Below are positions 7,403 through 15,507 of a stretch of DNA of 64,000 nt, one piece after another. Origin of the DNA: Actinoallomurus liliacearum (GTDB taxonomy: Bacteria; Actinomycetota; Actinomycetes; Streptosporangiales; Streptosporangiaceae). The position numbers and the translations under genes were made by a program. The notes below the pieces were generated by a model that was given only the letters and a program-made list of their open reading frames with translations, made no database searches and was not told the origin of the DNA. The stretch is from contig NZ_BAABHJ010000017.1 of the NCBI RefSeq assembly GCF_039542035.1, positions 186,001 through 250,000 of the forward strand, given 5' to 3'. The stretch's first letter is position 1. Each line of letters begins with the position of its first letter.

Positions 7403-9403
7403 TCATCCGATATCGGAGCGAACCCTGGTACGTGCGGCGAATTCCGCACCCTCCGTATGCCGTGCGAGGGCCGCCTCCGCCGAGCCGAGCTGCCACGGGA
7501 CGCTGGTCATCATCACGCCGGGCCGGAACAGCAGGCGCGCCTTGAGGCGCAGGGCACTGTGGTTGTGCAGGAGGTGCTCCCACCAGCGGCCCACGACGTA
7601 CTCGGGGATGAACACGCAGACGACGTCGCGCGGGCTCCGGACCCGGATCCGGGCGACGTAGTCGAGCACCGGCCCGGTGATGTCGCGATAGGGAGAATCG
7701 AGGATCGTCAGGGGTACGGGGATGTCACGCTCGCCCCACTCTCGCTCGAGCCGGTCGGCCTCCTCCGGGCTCGTGGCCACGCTCAGCGCGGTCAGCGTGT
7801 GCGGTCGCGTCGCCCGGGCGAACGCCAGCGCCCGCAAGGTCGGGGTGTGCACCTTCGACACCAGCACGACCGCGTGGATGCGGCTGGGCAGCGGCACGCC
7901 CTCCTCCCCCGGCTCGAGCTCTTCCGCGACCCGCCGGTAGTGCCGCTGGATCCCCTTCATCATCAGGAAGACCAGCGGCATCGTCACCACGACGATCCAC
8001 GCGCCGTGCGCGAACTTGGTGAGCAGCACGATGACCAGCACGAGCCCGGTGAGCACGGCTCCGACCAGGTTGATCGCGCGGGACCGGTGGACGGAGCGGC
8101 GTCGTGCCGGATCGGCGAGCCGGCGCAGCTCGTCGCCCCAGTGCCTGACCATGCCGATCTGGCTCAGAGTGAAGGAGACGAACACCCCGAGGATGTAGAG
8201 CTGGATGAGTCTCGTCGTGCTGGCGTCGAACGCCCAGATCAGCGCGCCGGCCAGCAGGGACAGGATCACGATGCCGTTGCTGAACACCAGCCGGTCGCCG
8301 CGCCGCGCGAACTGCCGGGGCAGGTACCCGTCGCCGCCCAGGATCGAGGCCAGGATCGGGAACCCGTTGAACGCGGTGTTGGCCGCCAGCACGAGGACCG
8401 CCGCGGTGAACGCCTGCACCAGGAAGAACAGGATCGACCCGTGTCCGAAGACGGCGGCGCCGAGCTGGGCGATGACCGTCCTCTGCTGATAGCCGTGCGG
8501 CGCGCCGACGAGCTGGGCCGGATCGTCGGCCAGGTGCACGTGCGCGGCGCTCGCGAGGATCGTGATCCCGCCGAACATCGTGACGGCCAGCAGGCCCATG
8601 ATCGTCAGCGTGGAGGCGGCGTTCCGGCTCTTTGGCGGCTTGAAGTTCGGCACGCCGTTGCTCACCGCCTCGACACCGGTCAGCGCCGTGCAGCCCTGGG
8701 CGAACGCGCGCATGACGAGCAGGACGGCCGCTGCCCCGGCCGTGCCGTGCACGGCCCGCACCCCGACGGCGGCCGACTCGGCGGTCGGCGGGTGCCCGGT
8801 CGCCACGTGGAGCAGCCCGACGACCAGCATGAGGAGGATGCTCGCGACGAAGCCGTACGTCGGGATCGCGAACGTCGTGCCCGACTCCTTGACCCCGCGC
8901 AGGTTCATCACGGCGAGCACCGCGATCAGCGCCAGTGAGATCGGGACCGCGTACGGGTCCAGCGAAGGGAACGCGGAGATGACGTTGGCCACGCCCGCCG
9001 CGACCGACACCGCGACGGTCATGACGTAGTCGATCAGCAGCGCGCTGGCCGCGACGAGGGAGGCGTTCTCCCCGAGGTTGGCCCGGCTGACCGCGTACGC
9101 CCCGCCGCCGTTGGGATAGGCGTGACAGGTCTGCCGGTACGAGGTGGTGACCACCAGGAGCAGGAAGACGACGCCCGCCCCCACCCACCAGGAGAGCGCG
9201 AGCATCGCCAGGCCGCCGAGGCTGAGCGCGAGCAGGATCTCCTCGGTCGCGTACGCGACGGAGGAGAGGGGGTCACTGCAGAAGACGGGGAGCGCCAGTT
9301 TCTTGGGCAGCAGCGTCTCGCCCATCTGCCCGGTACGCAGCGGCCGGCCGACGAGGAAGCGCTTGGGCAGCTGCAGCACGGCTTGCTTCACGATTGCCAG
9401 CAA
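7403..9403 (-). CDS. APC-superfamily KimA-like potassium permease (copy 2)
   Basis: 666 residues, clearly paralogous to copy 1 along its whole length (SDPLSSVAYATEEILLALS near the N-terminus, ALTGVEAVSNGVPNF, and EYVVGRWWEHLLHNHSALRLKARLLF near the C-terminus). It has about twelve membrane helices and the C-terminal cytoplasmic domain. K+ import is the family inference. A four-half-site direct-repeat array lies 31-79 bp upstream of its start codon and matches arrays before kdpD1 and the kdp operon, so it is probably induced at low K+ with them. Its 3' end abuts the OB-fold gene. Confidence 0.85.
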   Translation of the reverse strand: MLAIVKQAVLQLPKRFLVGRPLRTGQMGETLLPKKLALPVFCSDPLSSVAYATEEILLALSLGGLAMLALSWWVGAGVVFLLLVVTTSYRQTCHAYPNGGGAYAVSRANLGENASLVAASALLIDYVMTVAVSVAAGVANVISAFPSLDPYAVPISLALIAVLAVMNLRGVKESGTTFAIPTYGFVASILLMLVVGLLHVATGHPPTAESAAVGVRAVHGTAGAAAVLLVMRAFAQGCTALTGVEAVSNGVPNFKPPKSRNAASTLTIMGLLAVTMFGGITILASAAHVHLADDPAQLVGAPHGYQQRTVIAQLGAAVFGHGSILFFLVQAFTAAVLVLAANTAFNGFPILASILGGDGYLPRQFARRGDRLVFSNGIVILSLLAGALIWAFDASTTRLIQLYILGVFVSFTLSQIGMVRHWGDELRRLADPARRRSVHRSRAINLVGAVLTGLVLVIVLLTKFAHGAWIVVVTMPLVFLMMKGIQRHYRRVAEELEPGEEGVPLPSRIHAVVLVSKVHTPTLRALAFARATRPHTLTALSVATSPEEADRLEREWGERDIPVPLTILDSPYRDITGPVLDYVARIRVRSPRDVVCVFIPEYVVGRWWEHLLHNHSALRLKARLLFRPGVMMTSVPWQLGSAEAALARHTEGAEFAARTRVRSDIG

Positions 9404-9433
9404 ACCGGCCCGAGCCCCCTGAATCCGCGTCCC

Positions 9434-9482
9434 CTAACACCCTTCTTACGCGCGCGGGCCGCTTCTTAACGCTTCCCTTACA
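9434..9482 (-). promoter_or_regulatory. predicted KdpE operator array upstream of permease copy 2
   Basis: Read on the plus strand: CTAACA (9434), CTTACG (9445), TTAACG (9466), CTTACA (9477). Start-to-start spacing is 11, 21 and 11 bp, i.e. one and two helical turns. The same layout occurs at 21387 and 37913. Assignment to KdpE is inference from the flanking genes. Confidence 0.6.
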
Positions 9483-9609
9483 CGCCCCGTCCGGGGCGGA
9501 CGCGCGATAACCGGGCGGGCGGCGGGACGGCCGCGCCCGCCCCGGGCCGCGGCCACCCCGCGCCGCGGCGGCCGCCGGACTCACCCGGCGCCACGCCGCG
9601 CCCATCGAC

Positions 9610-9623
9610 GTGTCGTATGACAC
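9610..9623. promoter_or_regulatory. inverted repeat upstream of fxsB
   Basis: GTGTC and GACAC arms around a 4-nt centre, 88 bp before the GTG start and about 23 bp before a possible TATATA -10. It could be an operator for a dimeric regulator. No regulator gene adjoins it. Confidence 0.35.
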
Positions 9624-9710
9624 ATTCTGACTACCTTTGTCGGTGTATATACCTCTCAAGGGCACGTCTCCGCGCGGCTCCGCGCCCGACTTCCGCACGG
9701 GAGATGAAGC

Positions 9711-10949
9711 GTGACCGTGAACCTCGGCCCGAGCGTCACGCGATCCGATCGAGAGTGGCCGGCCGGCCTCGACGTCGCCGCCCTGCGCTCCGGAGGATGG
9801 CGGCCCACCCCGTTCCGGGAGTTCGTCCTCAAAATCCACAGCCGCTGCAATCTGGCCTGCGACTACTGCTACATGTACGAGATGGCGGACCAGAGCTGGC
9901 GGGCACGCCCGCGCCGGATGGAACGCGCCATCCTCGACCGGACGGCCCGGCGCATCGCCGAGCACGTCCACGCCCACGGACTCGACCGGGTCAAGCTCGT
10001 CCTCCACGGCGGCGAGCCCCTCCTCGCCGGGGCCGAGCGGCTCGCGTACGCCGTACGGACCGTCCGTACGGCGGTCGGCCCGGACACCCGCGTCGACGTG
10101 CGCGTCCAGACCAACGCCGTCCGGCTGAACGCCGGCTTCCTCCGGCTGTTCGACGAACTGGACGTCGCCGTGTCGGTGAGCCTGGACGGGGACGAGGAGG
10201 CGCACGACCGGCACCGCCGCCGCGCCGACGGACGCGGCAGCCACGCCGCCGTGAAGGCGGGGCTCGCGCTGCTGACCGACGGGCTCTATCGCCACCTCTT
10301 CGCCGGGCTGCTGAGCACCATCGACCTGCGCAACCCGCCGGTACGGACCTACGAGGCGCTCCTGGCCTGGGGTCCACCGCAGATCGACTTCCTGCTGCCG
10401 CACGGCAACTGGAGCACGCCGCCACCCGGTCGGGTGCCCGATGGTCCGGACACCCCGTACGCGGACTGGCTCATCGCCGTCTTCGACCGGTGGTACGACG
10501 CCCCTCGCCAGGAGACGCGGGTGCGGACCTTCGGCGAGATCATGCAGCTGCTGCTCGGCGGGGCCAGTACGACGGAGAGCATCGGGCTGTCCCCGGTCGC
10601 GGTGATCGTCATCGAGACAGACGGCGCGATGGAGCAGATCTCCTCGCTCAAGTCGGCGTTCGCGGGCGCCCCGGCCACCGGCCTGCACGTGGAGCGGGAC
10701 TCGTTCGACGCGGCCCTCCTCCTGCCCTCGGTCGCGGCCCGGCAGATCGGGCTCGACGCGCTGGCGCCCACCTGCCGCTCCTGCGCGCTACGGCGGGTCT
10801 GCGGGGCCGGGCTGTACGCCCACCGGTACCGCGCCGGAACCGGCTTCGCCAATCCGTCGGTGTACTGTCCGGACCTGTTCCGCCTCATCACGCACATCCG
10901 CAGTCGCGTCCAGGCCGGGCTGACCGCCCGCTTCCCCGGGCGGTCCTGA
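9711..10949 (+). CDS. fxsB: FxsB-type radical SAM/SPASM peptide maturase
   Basis: 412 residues. The radical SAM motif is C46-x3-C50-x2-C53 (SRCNLACDYCY), followed by the GGEPLL motif and VQTNAVRL typical of peptide-modifying members. A cysteine-rich SPASM region closes the protein (TCRSCALRRVCGAGL ... VYCPDLF), which binds auxiliary Fe-S clusters. FxsB proteins form a C-C cyclophane between an aromatic residue and the beta-carbon two residues later in the FxSxx-COOH precursor. GTG start with GGGAG 8 nt upstream. Four bases separate it from the HExxH gene. Many relatives carry both activities in one chain; here they are separate. The precursor candidate is at 15193. Confidence 0.88.
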   Translation: MTVNLGPSVTRSDREWPAGLDVAALRSGGWRPTPFREFVLKIHSRCNLACDYCYMYEMADQSWRARPRRMERAILDRTARRIAEHVHAHGLDRVKLVLHGGEPLLAGAERLAYAVRTVRTAVGPDTRVDVRVQTNAVRLNAGFLRLFDELDVAVSVSLDGDEEAHDRHRRRADGRGSHAAVKAGLALLTDGLYRHLFAGLLSTIDLRNPPVRTYEALLAWGPPQIDFLLPHGNWSTPPPGRVPDGPDTPYADWLIAVFDRWYDAPRQETRVRTFGEIMQLLLGGASTTESIGLSPVAVIVIETDGAMEQISSLKSAFAGAPATGLHVERDSFDAALLLPSVAARQIGLDALAPTCRSCALRRVCGAGLYAHRYRAGTGFANPSVYCPDLFRLITHIRSRVQAGLTARFPGRS

Positions 10950-10953
10950 GCCG

Positions 10954-12282
10954 ATGGAGTTCGCCCGCCGCCGGCTCTCCCCGCACGATCTGAACGTGCT
11001 CGCGCACGGGTCCGGCGGCGCTCCCGTGGCGCGCTGGCTGGCCGACACCCAGCTCGGGAGAGGGCTGCTCCTGGTCTGGGGGGTGATGGACACCGCCCGC
11101 CGGGTGGGACACGTCGAGGCCGAGCGGACGCGGCAGGCGTACCGCCTCCTGGCCGAGCTGCAGCGGCGCCATCCGGAAGAGGCCGAGGCCGTCCTGGGCC
11201 ACCCCGCGACGGGGGCCTGGGCGCTGGGGGCGCTGCGCGCGCTGCAGGGCGCCGAGGCTCCGGGCCGCCCGCGCACCGACCCCGCCGGGCTGAGCGCGCT
11301 CGCGGCCGCGGTCATGATCAGGGCGGGCGTACGAGGCGCCGTCCGCGTGCCGGCGGCGGATGGCGCGGTCATGCTTCCGTCGCTGGGTCGCGCGGACGTC
11401 CCCGGCGATGAGGTCCTGGTCCGGTCGTCGGGTCGCGGCGCCGAGGTGACCGCGCCCGGTGTCCGGGTGGCGATTCCGGCCGACCCGCGCACGGACGCGC
11501 CGGGCTGGCACGGCCTGCGGACGGTGACCGCCTCCGCGCACGGATTCACGATCCGCGCCGTACTCGACGACCTGGACGCCTGGCGCCTGCCGGGCGCCAT
11601 GGTCGGCGCCCGGCTCGGCGGAGCCGAGGTCGCCGAGTGGCGGTCCCTGCTCGAGGAGGCGTGGGAGGTCCTGACCTGTCACCACTGGACGACCGCGACG
11701 GAGTGCCAGACGATCGTCCGGGCCCTCGTGCCCCTCCTCGCGCCGTCGAGCGGTCAGCGCAGCGCGTCGTCCCGGGAGACCTTCGGCGCCGTCGGGACCT
11801 CCCGGCCCGTCGACGCCCTGGGCCTGGCGGTCACTTTCGCGCACGAGGTCCAGCACGCGAAGCTCGCGGCCGTCCTGGACACCGTCTCGTTGATCCGGTC
11901 GGATTCCGGGCGGCGTTACTACGCGCCGTGGCGGGAGGATCCACGGCCCGTCGAGGGTCTGCTGCAGGGGGCCTACGCCCATCTCGGGGTCAGCGGTTTC
12001 TGGCGGCGGCAACGCCACCATGAGCGGGGCATGGCCGCCATGCGGGCCCACGCGCAGTTCGCGCGCTGGCGGACCGCGGCACTGCGGGTGACCAGGACGC
12101 TCCTCGCCAGCGGCGAGCTCACCGACGAGGGGATGGCCTTCGCGACCGGTATGCGGCGCACGCTCGAGGCATGGGAGGCCGAACACGTGCCCGCCCCGGC
12201 GCTTCTGCGGGCTCGCCGCGAGGCGGAACAGCACCGGACCCGCTGGCGCCTGCGCAACTGCGCCGCCTCCGAGTCCGGCTGA
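10954..12282 (+). CDS. HExxH-type (alpha-ketoglutarate) peptide beta-hydroxylase-like protein
   Basis: 442 residues with H297-E298-V-Q-H301 in AVTFAHEVQHAKL, the signature of the aKG-HExxH proteins found with or fused to FxsB. Characterised fused members beta-hydroxylate a residue of the precursor after cyclophane formation. The N-terminal third (LARQ-rich helices, LLAELQRRHPEEAEAVL) resembles the linker that joins the two activities in fusions. It directly follows fxsB, so the two are surely cotranscribed. A metalloprotease function is the older reading of HExxH; context favours hydroxylation. The exact iron ligands besides the two His cannot be settled by eye. Confidence 0.78.
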   Translation: MEFARRRLSPHDLNVLAHGSGGAPVARWLADTQLGRGLLLVWGVMDTARRVGHVEAERTRQAYRLLAELQRRHPEEAEAVLGHPATGAWALGALRALQGAEAPGRPRTDPAGLSALAAAVMIRAGVRGAVRVPAADGAVMLPSLGRADVPGDEVLVRSSGRGAEVTAPGVRVAIPADPRTDAPGWHGLRTVTASAHGFTIRAVLDDLDAWRLPGAMVGARLGGAEVAEWRSLLEEAWEVLTCHHWTTATECQTIVRALVPLLAPSSGQRSASSRETFGAVGTSRPVDALGLAVTFAHEVQHAKLAAVLDTVSLIRSDSGRRYYAPWREDPRPVEGLLQGAYAHLGVSGFWRRQRHHERGMAAMRAHAQFARWRTAALRVTRTLLASGELTDEGMAFATGMRRTLEAWEAEHVPAPALLRARREAEQHRTRWRLRNCAASESG

Positions 12283-12304
12283 GCGCGGCGCGCGGGCCGG
12301 CGGC

Positions 12305-14836
12305 TCAGATCGGCGGCGCGTCGAAGTCGAAGTCGAGCCGGTTACCGATCGCGGCGACCTGCGTGTCGGGGTGCTCGGGGCCGAGGGTCCGGTTGTACCC
12401 GAGGATCGTGGCCGCCGCGAGCGCCTCGGCCTCCTCGTCGGCGCCGGCGGCGCGCAGGTCGACCACGAGGTTCGCCGCGCAGCCCAGGGTCACGGGGTGC
12501 TCCTCGCCCAGCACGGTCTTCAGCCGGGCGAGGCTGTCGGCGCCGAGCTCACGGGCACTGTCGAACTCCCCGAGCGCGTGACGGTCGCTGGCGAGGTTGA
12601 TGGCGACCGTCAGCGGATAGTGATGGTCCTTCCCGAGCTGGGCGTGCAGGCCGGCGAGAGCCCGTTCGTTCAGCGCGCGTGCCTCCTCGGCCCTGCCGCG
12701 GACGCGGTACAGCAGCGCGAGGTTGCCGAGGCAGCCCATGTTGTAGGGATGGTCTTCGCCGTAGACCTTCGGATAGCGGTCCACGGTGTCCTGGGCCAGC
12801 GTGAGCGCGTCGTCGATCCGCCCGATCGTCCGCAGGATGTTCGACAGGCACATCGCCGCGGCCAGGGTGTCGGGGCGGTCGGCGCCCAGCTGCCGGTTGC
12901 ACTTGGTGAAGATGTCCTGCGCGAGGTCGAGGGCGTCGTCGTACGCCCCGGCCCGCCGCATGGCGATCGACAGGTCCTTCCCGGTGCGCAGCGTCCAGAG
13001 GTTCTCCGCGCTGAGCTCCTGGCGCCCGAAGTCGTAGGCGTCCTCGCCGAGGAAGCGCGCCTCGACGTAGTCGCCGCACAGCCGGACCACGCGGGCGAGG
13101 CCGTTCCAGGAGGACAGGACGTTCGACTTGCTGACGCCCGTGCTGGCCTCGCTCTGCGCGTTGAACGCCGCCTCGTGCAGGTCGCGGGCCGTCTTGTAGT
13201 CGCTCAACAGGGCGTAGTCGAGCGCCAGGTTGTTCACCGTCGCGAGGGTCCGGCCGTCGCGCTCGCCGTACACCGACCGGTGCAGGTCCCGCGAGGTCTC
13301 GTCGTGGCGCAACGCCTCGGCGAACTCACCGCGAGCCCGGAGGTCGGCGCCGAACCCGTTGATGAGGCCGACGGTGGTCTCGTCCTCGGGGCCCAGCACC
13401 CGGCGCGCCTGATCCAGGGTGTCCCTGACCAGGTCGTAGGCCAGGCGGTACTCGCCCAGCTCGCGGAGGATCGTGCCGAGCCGGCGCTTGGCCACGATGG
13501 TCTCGCGGGCGTCGGGATCGGAGTCGGCCTGCCAGGTCTCGAGGAACTCCTCGACGAAGGCCCGGGCGTTCGCCAGGTCGCCGTAGGTGGTCAGGTAACG
13601 CACGATGTTGGTGGCGAACCTGCGGACCCGCGGATCGGCCGACTCCGCGATGCGCGCCGGCCGGACGTGCGGGACGAGTTCGGCGTAGCGCGGCCAGTCG
13701 GTCTCGTTGTCCGGGTTGGCCGGCGCGGCACCCGCCAGGAGCCGCTGGACCTCCACCCGGAACTCCTGCTGCTCGTCGGCCGGCAGGGACTCGCGCAGCA
13801 GCGCCTGGATCAGCCGGTGCACCTGGATGGTCCGGCTGTCGGAGTCGATCCGGACGAGGGCGAACCGGCCGAGCATCCGGATCGCCTGGGAGCGGCGGAT
13901 GGCGTTGCCCAGCACCGGGTTCAGCGCGGACTCACCGGTGAAGGTGTTGCGCCGGAAGACGTCGAGCGGAATCGGCTCGGGGCCGAAGAAGGCGCACGCC
14001 CGCAGGAGTTGCATGGCCTCGGGAAGCTGTTGTTCGAGCTTGCTCACCGACAGCTGCCAGGCGGCGGTCATCGACGCGGGGTATTCGGACGCGCGGATCT
14101 GGTTGAGCAGCTCGGTGGGCTGTTTGCTGAGCAGGTCGAGGTATTCGTCGGGCGCCATTCCGGTGACCGACTGCAGCGCGCCCGCCTGTTCCAGAGCGAG
14201 CGGCAGGTCGCCCAGGCTCTCGGCGAGCATCCGGGCGTCGGTCTCGCTGATCGACCGGGGCGCCCGGCGGTTGAGGAACTCGATGCTCTCGCTGCGGGTG
14301 AACACGTCGACCGCGACGGTGTCCACGACGCTCTCCCACTCCTGGTTCCGGGAGGTGATGAGCACGTGGCCGGGCCCGTCCGCGGGAACGAGCCGCAGGA
14401 TGCTCTCCGGGTCGCCGGCGTTGTCGAAGATGAGCAGCCAGCGGTCGTAGGGATCGCCCCGGCGGAGGGCGTCCAGCACCGCGGCCGCGGAGTCCTCGAT
14501 CCCCGCCGCCTGCGCCGACTCCAGCCCGAGCCGGGGCGCGAGGCCGGCGAGCGAGGAGGGGACCAGGTCGGGCTGGTCGGCGGAGATCCACCAGACCAGG
14601 TCGTATTCGGCCTGGAAGCGGTGGGCGTACTCGATGACGACCTGGGTCTTCCCGACGCCGCCCATGCCGTGCAGCGCCTGCGGGATGACGGCGGTGACGC
14701 GGTTCGTCAGGCCCTTGTGCAGGTTGTCCAGCATCCCCTGGCGACCGGTGAAGTTCTTGTTGCGCGGCGGGATCTTGCCCCACACCTGGGGCACGCGTCC
14801 GGCCGTACGCCGCCTGCCCACGTTCTCGGATTCCAC
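12305..14836 (-). CDS. fxsT: FxSxx-COOH system NB-ARC/TPR protein FxsT
   Basis: 843 residues. The start motif VWGKIPPRNKNFTGRQGMLDNL is the hallmark of FxsT-type proteins. P-loop GMGGVGKTQ at residues 57-65, Walker B LLIFDNA, then an NB-ARC helical region to about 400. From about 420 to 830 there are repeated tetratricopeptide units with the kinesin-light-chain-like spacing (GEDHPYNMGCLGNLALLYRVRG, GEEHPVTLGCAANLVVDLRAAG). NB-ARC/TPR proteins are switch-like NTPases. It is convergent with the HExxH gene and divergent from the precursor. Its role in FxSxx clusters is unknown. Confidence 0.88.
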   Translation of the reverse strand: MESENVGRRRTAGRVPQVWGKIPPRNKNFTGRQGMLDNLHKGLTNRVTAVIPQALHGMGGVGKTQVVIEYAHRFQAEYDLVWWISADQPDLVPSSLAGLAPRLGLESAQAAGIEDSAAAVLDALRRGDPYDRWLLIFDNAGDPESILRLVPADGPGHVLITSRNQEWESVVDTVAVDVFTRSESIEFLNRRAPRSISETDARMLAESLGDLPLALEQAGALQSVTGMAPDEYLDLLSKQPTELLNQIRASEYPASMTAAWQLSVSKLEQQLPEAMQLLRACAFFGPEPIPLDVFRRNTFTGESALNPVLGNAIRRSQAIRMLGRFALVRIDSDSRTIQVHRLIQALLRESLPADEQQEFRVEVQRLLAGAAPANPDNETDWPRYAELVPHVRPARIAESADPRVRRFATNIVRYLTTYGDLANARAFVEEFLETWQADSDPDARETIVAKRRLGTILRELGEYRLAYDLVRDTLDQARRVLGPEDETTVGLINGFGADLRARGEFAEALRHDETSRDLHRSVYGERDGRTLATVNNLALDYALLSDYKTARDLHEAAFNAQSEASTGVSKSNVLSSWNGLARVVRLCGDYVEARFLGEDAYDFGRQELSAENLWTLRTGKDLSIAMRRAGAYDDALDLAQDIFTKCNRQLGADRPDTLAAAMCLSNILRTIGRIDDALTLAQDTVDRYPKVYGEDHPYNMGCLGNLALLYRVRGRAEEARALNERALAGLHAQLGKDHHYPLTVAINLASDRHALGEFDSARELGADSLARLKTVLGEEHPVTLGCAANLVVDLRAAGADEEAEALAAATILGYNRTLGPEHPDTQVAAIGNRLDFDFDAPPI

Positions 14837-15192
14837 GCGCCGCCTCCGCCGCCACTGTGCACTTCGAATTACGGGGTCATCTAAACACTCATTACCCCGA
14901 GACGCACGAGGCCAATGCCGGAAGCTCGGAGATGATGTCCACTTTTGCAGTCAACGTTCCCTAACACCCATTGCGCACGCAGCGCGCAGTTGATCACCAT
15001 TCCGCCAATATTGGGCATCCTAAAAAAGCGAATGGTCACGGCCCCGTCCCGCGAGAACCGATCGACATCCCCGCGCCCGGGGTGTAAGAGTTAAGCGACA
15101 GGAAGAGACATGAACCCCGGGAGCCGGATTGCGGGCGCGCCTTCGGGGAATGCCTCAGTTGCGACTGCCAGGGACGGGCCAGGGAGCGCCGC
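14837..15192. promoter_or_regulatory. 356-bp divergent region between fxsT and the precursor gene
   Basis: Lower GC than its surroundings (stretches such as CTAAAAAAGCGAATGG near 15020 and TAAGAGTTAAGCG near 15087), as expected for a promoter region serving both directions. I see no open frame. A partial TCAACG/CTAACA pair at 14951-14966 resembles potassium-operator half-sites but lacks the full array. Confidence 0.45.
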
Positions 15193-15375
15193 ATGCGCGA
15201 CGACACGACGACGCCGAGTCATGATCCGGCTCCCGACGAGGGATTGATCGACCTCACCGGCTTCGACCTCGGCGATCTGGACACCGCCGACGGTTCGTGC
15301 CTGGCCGAGGCGCTCCGGCACCTGGTCGACGCACAGTCGCGAGGGACCGAGGCCGTCGCCGGATTCCAGGACTGA
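15193..15375 (+). CDS. fxsA: FxsA-like RiPP precursor ending in Phe-Gln-Asp
   Basis: 60 residues from an ATG with AGGGAG six bases upstream. The middle, LIDLTGFDLGDL and CLAEALRHLVDA, matches the conserved leader of FxSxx-COOH precursors (LxDL-x-G ... LAEALRRL), and EAVAGF before the end matches their core lead-in. Family members end in F-x-S-x-x; this one stops at F-Q-D, so Asp replaces Ser and the last two residues are missing. Phe-x-Asp still fits the three-residue aromatic-x-x unit that cyclophane-forming radical SAM enzymes act on, giving a predicted Phe58-Asp60 crosslink. It lies 2.9 kb from the HExxH gene, beyond fxsT. Confidence 0.75.
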   Translation: MRDDTTTPSHDPAPDEGLIDLTGFDLGDLDTADGSCLAEALRHLVDAQSRGTEAVAGFQD

Positions 15376-15507
15376 GGCGTGTCCGCCGCGAACGCCTTTC
15401 GGCTGCCCGCCGCCCAGGCGCCGTCGCCGGGCGACGTGTTCCGTGACCATCGGTGACGGCAGGGGGATCACCGTGAGACCGCCCTCGCATCCGATCGGCC
15501 GGGCCTC

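Larger units (their letters stand above)
9404..9710. other. 307-bp divergent intergenic region
   Basis: Separates permease copy 2 (minus) from the radical SAM gene (plus). It holds the operator array (9434-9482), a very GC-rich middle without an open frame, and a dyad GTGTC-GTAT-GACAC (9610-9623). A TATATA hexamer at 9646-9651, preceded by TG, could be the -10 of the radical SAM gene. Confidence 0.5.

Noticed and set aside
10954..12282. Reading the HExxH protein as a zinc metalloprotease that removes the leader
   Set aside because: Its position directly after an FxsB-type enzyme and overall layout fit the hydroxylase-like group better; protease remains a formal alternative.
14951..14976. TCAACG and CTAACA upstream of fxsT as a fourth potassium operator
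   Set aside because: Spacing is 10 bp without the 21-bp partner pair, the other half-sites do not match, and the neighbouring genes are unrelated to potassium.
15379..15456. 25-codon GTG frame directly after the FxsA-like gene
   Set aside because: No ribosome site, no RiPP-like leader or core, and no similarity to the first precursor; probably chance.
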